Of a DNA stretch of 64,000 nucleotides, positions 39,801 through 54,800 are shown piece after piece; within the stretch, counting starts at the first letter, position 1, and each line of letters opens with the position of its first letter. The notes below the pieces were generated by a model, which searched no databases, was not told the origin of the DNA, and saw only the letters and a program-made list of their open reading frames with translations. The translations under genes were made by a program, and so were the position numbers. This DNA comes from Tigriopus japonicus (Eukaryota; Arthropoda; Copepoda; Harpacticoida; Harpacticidae), in the NCBI GenBank assembly GCA_010645155.1, contig CM021316.1:11502961-11566960 (forward strand), in the 5' to 3' direction.

Positions 39801-42800
39801 TCATCCCAAATTGGCTCTGGGAACGGTTTGACATGTGTCAAATTGTTGCCAACTTTTCTTATATATATAATGGTCAGAGTGGGCCAAAGTTCTCCCAAAT
39901 GATGGGCAAAAAGGAATTTCGGAACTTTTGAGAGTAAACAACAGATGCGTTAGAAATTAGAAAACCCAAGAAATGGAGCTCTTTCTCGTGTCGTGTCTCT
40001 CTGTTCAAAAATGCCCTCTGAAGAGAAATTTCCATCCAATTTGAGGATCCTCGAGGACTCAAAGAAAGCTTCAAGATAATCGCACTTTACTCAAGACAAA
40101 ATCTTCTCTCAACGACGAGACGCGACTAAGCAATTGATTGGAGATAAGTGAGCTCGAGAAAAAGGTCGCTTTCGAGGTCCTTGAAAAGGTGCCAACTCAT
40201 TTCATTTGTAATCTCCCTCTTCATCCAAGGAGTGACAGAGACGAGAGGAGTACCACTGCCAACTTATCTTTACTCGTCTCTGCCTACTTTGCATTTGGTT
40301 TACATACAAACAGTAGCAGGGACCTCTCAAGTCGTTGGACTGTTCCCCATGCCCTTACTACCAATAATTTCAAAAGGGAGTCGTTCAAAGATCTCAGTGG
40401 TCCCCGAGCAACACTAGCCAGATGCTTCATCTCAATTGACTACATCACTATCACAATGGACGTTTCCGCTCTTGGTGGAATCTCGATCAATGCTGATCCA
40501 TCCTTTTTTTCAGCATATGTATGTCAATGTTCATGGCGTGGCCATATTTTCCCCGCCTTTTTGATGTCGAATGCAAAAGCTCCAAACTTACATTGCCACA
40601 ACAACATCAACATCACGAACCACATGGACGTCGTTTCGAAATTAGACCAAGCTTGAGTGAATTCTTGATCAAAGTTCTTTACTAGCAGTCAGGGTTCGGC
40701 CAAGAAGAAGAGGGGAGTGACGGGTTCTTCTCAGGCCTGACCTTAAAGAACGAGTTGCTTATAGAGATCCCCTTAAAGAGAGGGTCGAGATCTTGTTCCG
40801 ATTGGCGAGTTCGTCATAGGAGCAGCCAAGGTTGAACATTTGGCAGGTTCGTCGTTCCGTACTTTTCACCTCTGAAAGATCAAGCAAGGTCAGCGCGCAA
40901 TGATTGTATTCCTTTTTCAGTGGTGAAACGCTAAAAATACTTATGAAGTGGCCAAGATGTAGGCTTGGGCGTATGAAAGATGCCCATGTTGGGTGGGCTT
41001 TTTAGCCCTTTTATGTTGAACCTTGTATGAGATGAGATCTGGCAAAAGCTGATAAATACTATTGTAAATAGAATCCCCTAGGCGCCTTTTTGTTTCCAAC
41101 TGAGCTCCCGCAATGCAATAATGATCGCCGAGAGGCTTCTTAATCGAGGGAATTGAGAGACGAAAGAAACAATGGGAAAGTGGGAAGAGGGAGGCAGGGA
41201 GAGAAGGGGCCTTCATCAAGGCCGTAATGAAAGAACTCCGCCTTTGTTTGCTCCCCTTTTTCCACAATGTTGGGAGGATCGTCGTCGTCATCATCGTCAC
41301 CACGTTGCCACTCAATTGAGTCACCACTTCTTTGGTCGGTGATCGTGACTGAAAGACACAAACTGGAACACACACACATAATAGAGTGCAACGCTAATGA
41401 AATATTTGACAACAAATTGGGATCTTTCTCTGAACGAAGGGCAAGACCGGAGCTTCATTTCTACATGAGAAAGGTTCAGTCAGATTCCTTAGAGCGCAGT
41501 GATGACTTGAACCTCCTCCGACCATTATGAGGACATCATTTATCAAATATAATTATCCTGTTAATCCCAACCAAAGAAAGAATGAGGGAACGGGCCCTCG
41601 GCAGGACCTTTTTTATTTTGAACGATTCAGGACCTAACCTTTTTGTTGTCTAAAGACATTTTGCTCGATTTTTTTCCAGGACCAGAATTCATTGTTGGAG
41701 GTTAATGAAAAAGGAAAAGAAAACACGACCTTTCGCTCTGACATGTCTCTTTATTAAATGGAAAGCCACATACATTTGCAATGCACGAGGGTCCAACATC
41801 CATTGTGTGCATCATGACGGTTGTAGATCTGGTAGTTATAATGGTTCAAGCATCATGTCTCATCGGATATTATGGCCCCAAATCCCCCCTCGAAAGCTTG
41901 CCTTTGTCTTTAATGGTTCACTGATAATGGAGTGGCAAATGACTTCCAATGACAAAATGTTGTCATTGTGCATGAAGCTCACAGTAAAAAAGAATCTTGC
42001 CTCAGGATTGATGATAGCTTCTGGACTTTCTTTTGCCCGAGAAAAGGACCCAAGACAAGTCGTGCCAACACTCGAAAATGAGATTCTAATATTATTCAGA
42101 CGAGTTTCTTCATTCATTTGTAATTCAATAGGTAAGCAGCCATTGATTGAAGACATCTCCACCAATGGATATTAATCATCTGGTGCATTCCTCAATAATA
42201 GCCGCCCTCTTGGAGTTGTTTTGGAGGTGGTTGGAGCATGGCACAATAACATTTTTTTGAGTTGCTCCTGGCAAACAACGAATGATTGGCTATAAACAGG
42301 CAACAAAAATAGCGGATTTGCAAGTCCCCGGAAACAAAAAGAAATAACTCGTTTCGTCTTCAATGTACAAGTAGGGACGCTGAGAACCTCGATGGAAGCT
42401 CCTTGGAATTGACATGATGGATTTTTGTTCCGAGAAAAAAAGTAGGTAGTAAGAAGTGGGAACGAAACGGAAATAGAGAGAAAGAGAGAAAGAGAATGGA
42501 TCAGTGAGCTGGTGTCGCACGTACATTGATATGGAAACAACATTTACTTCTTGCGGTGCCGATGGAACATGACCACTGTTAGAAATATTCAGGGGAAAAC
42601 AGCCACATCGCTCCAGTTTCTGGCTCTACATTCTTACTTGGATCATAACATACATTTTCCTGCCTTGAATTGTAATCGTCTACTTTGAGAGAAAGAACAG
42701 TTCCGTCTTGTGCACATGCAGACCTGGGCCGAGAGAAGTGATAAGATTCAATCTTGGCAGTGCTAAATGCGTTGAAAAGGCCAGGCCCGAAGGTCCATCC

Positions 42801-45800
42801 ATCAAGATTGACACGATGATCTCAATTCGAAAATGTATCCAGTTGACTTCTTCGTCTTCACTCACATCTCGATTGGAGTGTATGAAGTGCACGCACTGGG
42901 GAATGGAGCATGGCATTGCGAGTAACCAGGGATGATGGTACAACGATGATGATTATCATCGCCGAGATGATCATCTCTTCTTCATCAGTTACCGAGACTG
43001 TGAGCGTGAGTCCGTGAGTGGGTGAGTGGAAGAGGGACCAAGATTTTCCCACTAGAACAAGAAACGGGCAAACTGAGCAATGGTCCACCGCTGAGAGTCA
43101 ATTTCCACTCAACATGAATGGTTCGCCATGAACCCATAAGAGTGATTTTTGTAAGCTCCACATGGAACCCTGTGGGAAGTCTTGAGATATTGTTCTTGGG
43201 ACGTAACACTCTCCTAGTTCCAAGTGATTGGCGCTTCATTCGATATTTGCAATTCTATTCTCTCAATGCCTACAATGATGGCTTTATACCCTTGATTTGA
43301 CAGGCCACATCAAATCAATCCTGGGGTTTTCAAGGCGGTTTCCGTTCGGTGAAAAAAACCAAACAATTGTCGATTCTATGAGCAACTCCCTAGTTCTTTC
43401 CAAGCGTGGGATCTGCATTTTATGACCAAGTCTGTGGAACATTATTGTCACCTAAGGAAGATAAAAAGTTGAAGGGACCACTCTGAAAGCTCTCGTCTTC
43501 GTAAGGGTTCTTTTTCCTTCTTCTCAAAGATGTACCATATTTGGCAGAAATCTTGGAACAAATGTGTGCGAGTGCGGTCGAGTTGAGCTCGAGGAAAATG
43601 GTTCCGATTTTTGGGAGGAGAGAGGGGATAAAAAAGAAATCTCTTTCAATGACTTCTTGACTATCCTCCGATTCATTATTATCCGCCCCCGAGGACGTGG
43701 CGTGAAGAAAGTTGGAGCTTTTGAATGGGTGTGGAACATTTCCGGAAACTTCTCACTTACTTTCCACTCATTCTTTGATTCTTGGTTCTTGGTTAAGCGA
43801 GTCGTCCCCACTCTACGTAATACATTGTGCTGATCATAACCCTTTCGGAGGTGAAAATTGAGAGCTACATTAGTAGAAGCTCAGTAAGAATTCACGGATA
43901 TTTTCCCCTCCAAGACCCTCGAGGACGATCCGAAGCGTGTCTGAAGTGGCTTCTGTTCCACTTTTGATGCCAAAAGAAGCAAGAAAATGGCCCTGAGGCA
44001 AAACCGTCTTCAAAGCGACGGTGGCCTGCTATTATTCTCTTTTAGGCTTCTGCCCCCAAGAAAAGTGGAACTTGGATTGACTCATTGCTCTTCGCTCGTT
44101 CCACCATTCCAATGTCTCTCTCTTTTTCGTTGTAGCGACACACGAGGTTGTTGAGAGGGGACAAGGGAACAAGAATGAGCTATTCCGATTTTATGAGACG
44201 AATTTATCATCTTGACGAGATCTATTTATTGCTTGAGTGATTTGTGGCTTCAAATGAGCATTTGATTTCGCTTGGAAATTGGCTGAACGAAAGAAAGAAA
44301 GCCTTGTCGGGCTTCGATTCACTAGAATTGGAATAGCGCGCCTTGAATGTTTGCTTGTTCCAAAAGAGACTCACAGATCAAGTGTCATATTCGGTTCCAC
44401 GTAAAAAGAGATGACAATCCGAGACAAGTTTTTGCGCACTACCTAGATTCATGGACCAAGAGAAAAAAAGGACAAGTTGGAAAATGCATTCTGGGACTGA
44501 TTTGACTCTTTCGCGGAACCCTTTCCTTCCTCATCATCGATCTTCATTACCCCTTCCTTGACTCTTTATCTAAACATATTCTTTAAGCAAAAGCAGGGCA
44601 GTCCGAGTGACAGTTGTACATTATGAAGGATGGCTATTCAATGCTCAAATCAAGAACGACAGTTTTGTTCCATGTCATTTGCACTGCTTTGCTTGGGAAA
44701 GCATGATGAACACATTTCCACTGGGAACACGCTCTCTTGGTCTTGAGAGATAAAAAGTGCAGAATTTTTTGTCCCCTCTTTTTAAGGGTGAATTCATTCG
44801 AATCAGTTCAGACAGCGTGAAAAATGATCCTCATTTGTTGTTGCTCCTGTCATGGTTTTGTCAACTTTAATGCAATAATGAATTGTCAAGAAAACTCATG
44901 TTCATTCTTATCTCTTGCAGGTTGCTGTTTTGTGACGTTTTATAAACGGAAATGTGCTCTGGAAGCGCAGAATGCCCTCCACAATATCAAGACACTTCCA
45001 GGGGTGAGTTTGCCACACTTTTAGGTAGATTTTGTTCCAATGTCCGTTGAAATAAGACAAATCGTTATCAAATAACCTAATCGCCACGAGATACTCTCAT
45101 ATGGCTTCTGAATGGTCCTAAGACCAAGTAGGAGGTAGTCCTTTTTTGACTGAATGAGTGCTCATTTGCACAATTTTGCCTCCAACATCAACACCCTTGT
45201 TGTCCAGTGTATCGAACATGCGCTTTGTAAACCGAGGAACTCTTGTTTTCTCCGAACGAATGAACGAAGGCAGAGCGTTTCGTGCTCTTGCATTAACAAG
45301 AGCTCGTTCTTCGAGATTTCTTGGGTCGTCTCAATTGACACTACTTTCACCTTGGATGGATCATCATGAAGAGCCTGAGAAGGAGGAGATGAAGGCGAAA
45401 TAGTAAGAAGACCCACGAGAAAGAAAGAGAGAGAGAGCTCTCAAAAATGTGTATTTGTACAGTGCACTTGGACGTGCCGTACTTAAAGGCTTGACAGAGA
45501 GACGAGAGCTCACAATAAGATCTTTGGGAGTGATAGGCTTGTGTGCAAGGAGCACTGAGATGAGAAAAAAGAAAACTTGTGAAGGGAAATAATTGACCCA
45601 GAGCCAAGAACTTGGACTCCAACATCCCGCAATGCTCACTTCAATTAACACCTTGGGATTGACGTCTTGGTCTGTTGTTTACAAGAACTTCACACCGCTA
45701 GACGAGTTACCCCATAAAAGCTTTTGTTGACCGGCTCCTTGTCCAAGTGTTCCAATAACTCGGGGAATGATCTGATACTACTATCCCGAATCGGTCACAT

Positions 45801-48800
45801 TTGCAGAGCCAAGGATTCAATACTCCATCCACTCAGTAGAATGAATGAATAAACCTCTCTCTAGCGCCCCTTTGTTTGTTTGTCAGACTGTATTAAACCA
45901 ATCGTACAGTACGTAGTATTGTGAAACTCTAATGCTTGTAGTTGATGAACAATGTCTATTTGAATGTCATTTTTGACCTGTACTAGAGCAAAATGTGTCG
46001 GAAGTAATCCGCGTGATATGCATATAAACGTATCTATCATCGAAGGCCGATTGTACAATGGGTGCGACGCAGTCGAAGACTACTGTTGTTGTACCACGCG
46101 TCCATTTTTCCGATCTGGTTTCCCCTTGTGTGAGTTGGTAATGATGTATTGTCCTTCTTTGTTTTAGATGCACCATCCCATTCAGATGAAACCTGCAGAC
46201 ACTGAGAATAGAAATGGTAATCATCATCTATCAATATTTTGTCTATTCCTTTGTCATCCTGTACCTCTGCAACCAATCACTAGTGCCTAAAGACTGTTTT
46301 GATTGTCTTGCTCATGTGAGAAATGCGTGGAATAAGCAATTTTATAACCGGTACAAAAGCAGATTACTCAATCACCTTCCAGAGAATATAAAATATAAAC
46401 AGATGTTGTTATTTTAGCACCTATTTCTTTGTTTCTCCAAACTAAAATCACTTTCTTTCTCCTCCCCAATCCATTTTAGAGCGCAAATTGTTCGTTGGAA
46501 TGGTCTCTAAGAAGTTCAATGAGAACGATGTCCGAGTTATGTTCAGTCACTTCGGAACAATCGAAGAGTGCACCGTGTTAAGAGATGCAAATGGAATTAG
46601 TAAAGGTGAGTCACCCACCAATTATGCGCCAACACTATCCAAACAGTTGCTGTAGCTATTTCCTGTCCACAGGCTGTGCATTTGTGACATTTTCATCGAG
46701 GCAATGTGCAATTACGGCAATCAAAGCCATGCACCATTCCCAAACGATGGAGGGATGTTCCTCGCCAATCGTGGTCAAGTTTGCGGATACTCAAAAGGAG
46801 AAGGAACAAAAGAAGGTCCAACAACTCCAATCCAATCTTTGGACCCTGTCAGCAGCTGGGCTGGGGGCCACACCCCCTGCACCTGCCGCACCTAGCATCA
46901 CAAATATCATTCCACAACAATACATGGCGGTAGGTTGTGATCGGTACTTGCTTTTCGGCCGATTTGGTTCGACAAAGTGATGATTCTCCTTATTCAACAT
47001 GAAGATTAGATTATGCATTCGAGGATAGAAGAGATTTGAGTTGCTTGAGTAGTCAATTGATTTTCTATAAACTTGGAGGGGAGATTAGGTCCTAAGCCTC
47101 TTTGGAGTCAGGAGAGGTCCGGCTTATGACCCTCGTAACACTATCGGACATTTCAGAGCCAGGAGAAAGCGCTTTATTTTCAAGCCAATATGTTTGATCT
47201 GATTGGATTCGGGAATTAAAACTGTTCTCTCCTAAATCTAGGCTCTTCAGATGCAGGCCTTGAACGGTGCTAACCATGGAGCGATGTCCAATGGTGCGAC
47301 GCTTCATCAACCAAGCCAGCAACACTTGTCAGCCTTATCAGCGGCCAACGGGCTTCAAAATAATTACTTAGCCCTACATCAGTTGCTGGCGGCTGGTGCA
47401 CAACACCCGCAAGGCCATCAACAAGGGCTTCCCAATGGCATTCCATCAGGTACTTGAAATGGCGTTAAAAAAACTTTTAAAGAAACCAGTTTGATATTGT
47501 TTAGTTTTCTTTGCAGGTCCGGCCTCTCAGGTCAACCTCACCTCAATGTACCAACCACATCCTCAAGCGGGTGCGAGTCTGTCCGTGACCAGCGCCCCCT
47601 CCAATATGGCGAACGCGGGCATGTTCCAAGCCCACCAAGTCAATAGCAATACTGGAAATGTGACTGTGACTGGAGCAAATAGCACAAGTGATTTGGCATT
47701 TCAAGGCCTGGTCGGCCTTCCTGCCATGCAGAATGGAACGCAACAAGGTGAGTTCAACGAAGGGAATTGGATTCGGCAGAACCACTTGGTGGATATGTGT
47801 TTGACTAACTCTCGGTCCCGACTCAGTTTGGGATTTGAATGTTGAGCTAAGGAGCTTATTGACGGCTCATGTCCCTCACATTGATGAATCGCTTTTGACT
47901 CAAGAACACACGGTCCATCTGAACTTGGACATAATGTGGAACCTTGTAAAATGATACAGAGGCTGCCTAGAATGTGAAACGCGAAATAATGAGAGCTTAC
48001 TTGTCCACCTCCTTACATGGGCTGAGCACAAATGGGACAGAGAAGATGAATAACGATTCACAGCCCTCGAACAAATTCAATAAACTGTCAGAGCAACTTT
48101 CAGTTAGGAAGACCCTTTAGAAATTGGGTCAATTTTCAGCTAATTAGATGCTATTTTTCGAGTCTCAAACCGGCCATTGTTGTGTCATGCATGCTTCTTG
48201 AATCGGGACAACGTTCACACCTCTTCCCACACGTATTCAACAATTTCATGCACCTTCATTTTACACACGTGTGATCTCACCCCCTCCCAACGAGTTCTTG
48301 AACTAACTTTTTGCTCTTTTGTGTTATTGTTTGACAGCCTTGAGCCCACTCAGCATGGCTAACCTGTCTTCTTTGGCGGCATTATCATCGACCAACCCGG
48401 CTGCGGCAATTGCTGCCTTGCAAGCCGCTTACCAAAATCAGGGTGAGTGGTTTTTACTTACTATTTATGTGTCTCATAACTCTGTCCTTAATGTGTGTAA
48501 CATCCTTCTTCACACACAACATATCCCTCTTGGAGAGAAACTATGGCATTGAGCCCCACCATCCGTTACAGTAGCGTATTATTATTTGTGTCTCAGGTCT
48601 GTCTCCACAAAATATCCCCACAAGCCAACAGAGCTCTCCTTTGGCCAATGTGAGTTTATTGAATTCGCCCACTGTGGGGGCACCAGCAGTCAACCCTTTA
48701 GGGGCAGTGGCACGCCCAGCGTCCCTCTCAAGTGCCACCACACCCACAGCCTCATCTCAGATCCAAATTTCGACAGGTACATCCTCACTCCTATTGTGGC

Positions 48801-51800
48801 AGTCGTGATTGATGCCCCTTTAGGCAGTCGTCGCTGTTTAACCCAGGCGAAGGCTTATCGATAAGGAAGGCGACGAAAGCTAAATTATGACTTCTACTCT
48901 CGCCGCCGTAATTTGTATCAATAACTTTTAAAGAGTTTTGAGTTTGTTCGTGATTTTATTTTCCGTTAGACCTGTACCTGTCCTTGCTTTCCCTTTCTTA
49001 ACTTAAAATCACATGGTTTTGGATCTTAAGCTCGTCTTGTTCTGGGTTGTGTTTGTCTTCCAAACTTCAACTGGAGGCCGGCCAATTCCAGTCACCTTCC
49101 TCTCTCTCTTTCTCTAAACTCGTTCCATTTCTTTGTGCACCATGGATTTGCTTGATATCTGCCCTCACCCATGTCTAATTCGTATTCATAGACGAGAAAA
49201 TGAGATTTATTTTCTGCTGAACCAACAGACTTGCTAACTGAAGCCTTACCCTCTCTGATTGCCAATAGGGGATTGAAGGATGGGGGATAATTTTCTGAAA
49301 TGGATGTCATTTGTCCCAACAATTATTTGGGGATGAAAGACACAGTCCATTGTGTTGGAACCTAACATTGAAGCATTGGTCCCATTTCCACTCAAATGTG
49401 ATCATAATTTCAATCTCACTTATTGAGGAGAACAGAGAGTCTGAGAAAATATCAATGTGCTGAAGGCGTTTTCCCCTAAAAATGAGTCCCACGTCTTTTG
49501 GCAAGTGGTCCCAAATATCCAAGTGGTCCCATTCGGGCTCTATCGATTGATTTTAACGATCTTTGTCTCTGAACTCGAGCTTTGGTGCAATGGGAAGAAG
49601 TGAAGAACACACGAGGACAGTGACAGAGGGAGCCAAGCCAGCTACTAGCTTGCAACCAGCCAGCAAACCACCCAACCAACCAACGAACCAACCAACGAAA
49701 GACAGAAAGAAAGAGGAAAGAGAGATTCCTCGTTTGGCACGAGGTTGTCAATTTCAGGATTGGAACAGTTTTTCCTGCTTTTTACGACTCTTGGCACTCT
49801 TTCTTGTTCTTCTTCACCTTCCAGGTTTTTTAGACTCGTAGGGCACTAATAAGTAATGATACCTCTTGAAAGCAATTGAAATATTTTTGCTCGAATCACG
49901 CACTATCAAGCTACATTATTTTGTCTCACAACGCAAATTCTTTGCGAAAGTGTGTGTTTGGTAGAGTAGGGGGATGGCAAACTAGGCGTCTCTTGTGGTG
50001 CATTCAAAGACGTGCCAAAGCCTATTTGCGACCCAGTTAAGCTCCCTGATGTACTTGGAACAGAGACTGTTTGGTGTTCCTGATCCAAACTTGTCTGTTG
50101 GACCAAGGCCAAATGACTCCTTTGGGATATCAGTTGCACCACCCGCCACCTCTCACAGGCAGTGCTATTCCAACCTTCACTTCGCAGCAGTGTGAAATAG
50201 AATTGTGTATAGAAGAAGACTAATACCAAAGTCTTTTTCGTTCACCGTTGCCTTTAGGACAACTCAAACCAGAGCATTGATCCCTCCTTCCTTCTTTCCA
50301 TTCATTCATTCACTCACTCACACACTCTCAGTTGAGACGTACAATGAAGTGGTAGGAGCAATTCGAGTCTCACTTTGGTACTATTGGAGGGTGGTGATGG
50401 CGTGTGTTATCTCTTACTTCCATTTACGAAGAGCTCGGACCTGTCCACACTGGTACCTCTACGATAAGTAAAGCCAGCGTTGTATCCAATATCACTTACA
50501 GAATGACACCAGTTTCCCAAATGCAATTTATTGGTGCATTCGCAGGAATCAATGCCACCTTTCGAACCTCTTACCCCTGCAATGGAACATAGCTTTCCAT
50601 TGGATCGATGCTTACCTCTTTCGGTTTTCGTGGGTCTTCTTGGAATATGTCACCAAACAGAGAGTGACAGAATACGCATAAACAATGTGATGGAAGATTG
50701 CTTAGGACCAGATAAACATATTCCCCAATGAATAAGCCCACCCATTCGTGTCTTCCATCCATTTATCCGTCCATTCTTGATATTAGCCTGATTACAGAGG
50801 CCTTACCATCGGCGCCATCATTATTATTATTATCATCATCATCATCACCACCACCAACACCAATGATCACGCTTTCTCTCTCACTCCCTAATAAATGTAA
50901 CATGATATCTTACGCAACCGAGTCCAAACCATATGATCAAATTGCATGGTTTCCCTTTGTAGCAAAGATACGCGCTTGAGTAAAGCAATACTATTGCTAA
51001 CTTCTTTTGTACCATCCTATTTCAATTCTCGTCTGACATTGGACCAAAGCTCGAAAGATATGTCTGTAACTGACAAGTAGTGGTTTCATAATGATTTCAA
51101 GAACTATCCATAAAGGTAATTGTTGGTTCGAATACCAGGCCGTTGGTCAGTCACATTTGGTAGATGTACATGCATATAGAATAGCGTGAGATATATGGTT
51201 TTTATACGGAGAGAACCTTGTTGTTCCGAAGTCGGAAACCAGTAGTTTTATCCATAGAATTAGACTAACACCATTTGAAACAGAAGTAAGTTTAGGTGAT
51301 ACTGTATGAGCCGTTCATTTGGAGTGGAGGCTCTTTAAGGACAAAGGATGAGAAGCACAATTGGTCCTCAGTGGTGTTGGTCAATGAGCCATTGTTGAGA
51401 GCACTTCGACTTATTCCATGTGGGTTGTCCAGTGAGTCGAGAGAGAGACGGGAGTTGGTGTAAGATGAAGTTTCTCAACTTACTTGAACAAGAAAGTCCT
51501 CTTAGAAAGGATGTTTATCTTTTGCATTTGAAGGTACTGAAAGACTGACAGACCTCCAAGAAGCCAAGATAAGTTTCCTCTGCTAGCCATGTCCACGGTA
51601 GGAGGCATGAAGACCGAAAAAGGTCCTGTGTTGAACTTTACAAGTTTAAACAAGATTAAAACTAGTCGTGATCCAGTTAGTGGGAAGAAAGGGCTCGTCT
51701 AACCAACTTTTTGGGGTCGGCATCGAATTCGAGTGAGTTGCGTATTTTGGTGAAAAGGGCAACTTTGAATTTTAAAGACTTCGTGAGTGGCATTTCTTGG

Positions 51801-54800
51801 AAAGGTCTCGACTCGGACTTGAATGAGTTCTCAATATTTGATGTGGCTATTCCCATACATTTATTCCTGGAACTGTTCCAATATCCCTTCGTGCAATAAT
51901 CCCGATGAGTCTCATCAAATCCTCCCTAAGCCGAAGCCCCATCCATGATCAGTAGGACGAGACTTGGTGCCAAGTTTTAATCCATCCTCTGACTCAAGCC
52001 CCTCTACTTCTCCTTCTCCCTATTTGTTCCACAGTTCGTTCTTTTGGCCCTTGTTCCAACTTGGTCCCTCTTTCATTGTCTTGCGGTCCTGTCGGCGAAA
52101 GCGAGTTGGCGGTACCTTTTTTAGTGGCTCAAAACCTTTTGCTCGACGTCAATCTCCTTAGATTTTTTTTCTGCACGAGGAAAAATACAAATTGGAACCT
52201 TCCAAACGCTCGTTTTTCTGGAGGGTCTCGTAGTTGAGCTTAGTCAATATTCCTGGTCTCTCCAAAGCTTTCTTTGCGCTGGAAGTCCTGGCACAAGTTA
52301 CCATGCAAGTAACGAGGGAAACCAGATCATGTTTGGTTCGGTCCTTTCCTGAGTCAGCAAAAGACTTCATTTGTCCCTTCCCAAACTAAGAACAAGTCTG
52401 CTCGGCTCAATCCATCTTCTATTTTGGCATAAACATGGTCTTAATTGGAATTTTGGAACCACAACATAGTCAACTTGGCCCCTTCTTTTGGCACCGACTC
52501 CTTAGTCCGTTTCGTTATTTTGTTTCCATCAAAGTGTTTATGATTCGGGCAATTAGGAGCCATATGCAACGGCTTCCCTCCCTAGATCCTACGTAGATGG
52601 TAAACTTTGTGCAGACCCCAAAGTCACGCTTGTTCTTCTTTTTTGTTTTCGTAGGCATTCCAACCGTATTTTCCTCACCCCTCAGCACGTGTAATACCAA
52701 TGTTATCAGCACCGGCACCCCTGGCACCGCCCCCTCGCCCCCTGCTGCGGGAACCCTGGCGGGACTGAAACAGCATGAAGGACCCGATGGGGCCAACCTC
52801 TTCATTTACCATCTGCCGCAGGAATTTTCAGACTCAGATCTCCTTCAAACTTTCAACCCGTTTGGCAATGTGGTCTCAGCCAAAGTTTTCATCGACAAAC
52901 AAACCAATTTATCCAAATGTTTTGGTGAGTGAGCAAAAGTAGCCAACCTGCCCGACCATAAATGTACCACCACCGCAACTCTCTCACTCGACCTTTTCAA
53001 GAGCCTGTCCATACAAGTTTGTAAACTCGGGGAAGGAATTCCTGGTCTGTCGATTTGGCTCTTCAAAACTTGGAGAATAGATCTGTACTTGCACTTCCAT
53101 GTTTTGACATCCCACATTTTCGACTACCGGGCAAATCACACTACAAACGGCCAAAAGGCAACTCAATTGGTACCCTTTCTCAAGATGATAACCAAAGTTA
53201 TGACACTCTCTTCATTCGTACGTCAAAGATAGATTCTTATACACTTCCCATGCACTAATGTACCCAACCAACCTCCTGGAGCTCGTTTCATGTTTGACGA
53301 GATATCATCCAGCGAAGACTTGCTCCCCTCGGGTTCGAAATCTGTTCCAAAAACCATCATTAAGTTGTGGGAAGCCAAACCTCTGGCAAGTGGAGACTTA
53401 GTCAAGTTAGTTTCTTGATGGGAACGTGAGTTCACCATCCGTTGGCAGTCATTCATGCTTGCTTGCTTACTTTGCCTTTACTCCGTCAGTTAGTTAGTCA
53501 CTCACTCCACAAAATGGGAGACCAGATGAGAGAGAGAGAGACAGGGGCTTGGCCTGTCCCAGGATTCCGTCAATTGCTTGCCAGTTGGCCAGCCAACAAG
53601 ATAGGTGGGTGTTGGAAGTGGCTTTGACTCTCTGCGAGTAAAACTTTGCTTTGAAATTCACCTCGAACTTTCGACTTTGTTCGCGTTCCCAACTCCTCTG
53701 TCTCTCTGATGAGTCTAATCAATCCTGGAGCACACTCTCAGGTCGGATGGTTGGGATTCTCTTCCCATTTGGTGTCATTAATTAAAGGAAATTCGTTTTT
53801 GGAATTCAGCTCATCCAAGCGGGGCTAATCTATTAAGCCTTTGAGTGGCTGCCATGATGAAATTCATTCGAACGTACTTGACGTTGATGATGATCTTACA
53901 TTCAAAGTGGAGGTGCCAGGGGCCTCGTGCCAGGTTTACAAACGAGGATCTTGGGACATTGTTCCCCTCTTTTTCTTTGGACCCCTAAATTTGTTCCTTG
54001 GACGTGGAGGCATTTTTTGTCGAGACCCACTGAACAAGTTTCAGAAGACCTGCCTTGAGTAAACAACCTGACCAGTGTTGTTTCCTCCTTCTGTCCTATA
54101 AGTAACACCACCATTATCCTCTCTCTGTCTCTCCACGTGAGTGCTTGGCTTCCATGCCAATAATTCAATTACCAAAGCCTTCTTTTTGCTTTCTGGACCC
54201 CTCATGATAACAAAAAAAAAAATCAGTTGGGTTAGGTCACATGGCTTGGTCAGATGCTGATGTTACTCCTAAACCCTTTGGTACTCAATTATAAATCTTA
54301 TTGCTCAGCAAATGCAGTTTTTGTCGTTTAGACACTACTTTGAGGTTTCAAGGCCCATATTTAACGCTCGTTTGGGAATGCCGAACATTGATTGGAAATG
54401 AAAGCCTTGTAATTGAGTTAACTAATTGGAAGTGGTATTTCCCTCATCTGTGGTTGTGTATCGACTGGTCGCGAAAGGGGGACTTTTTTGGTACACTAGA
54501 TTTATCTAAAATCCACCCCCTCCCATCGTTCTTTGGTACCTTTCTGAAAGCAGAACAACTCACGAACTCGATCAGAAGATGGAAAAAGGAGAATCGAGCA
54601 AGGCTCTCAAAGGCTTAAAGAAAAGGGGGAAGATCAGCGACCTCGTCTTTATTTAGTAATGGTAGAGAGAGACCTACCTTTTGGTCACGTCAATCCCAAT
54701 TCAAGTGCAAACTTCTCCCTGACGATTCATCAAGTCGAACACGAACGGTTCAATATCTGACGGCTTCTTTTCAAAACTAACATGATTGACCCAAGTGCTA

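Larger units (their letters stand above)
48777..52654 (+). other. CELF intron in the divergent linker (3.9 kb)
   Basis: No exon seen. It contains an AACC-rich block at 49671-49697, TTA/TCA/CCA triplets at 50817-50854, and about 11 GTTCCA/TGGAAC hexamers. Confidence 0.6.

Noticed and set aside
40138..40656. 172-codon plus-strand frame in CELF intron 2
   Set aside because: No domain, mixed low-complexity composition, no promoter or poly(A) context that I could see. A frame of this size is expected by chance in several kb of six-frame sequence.
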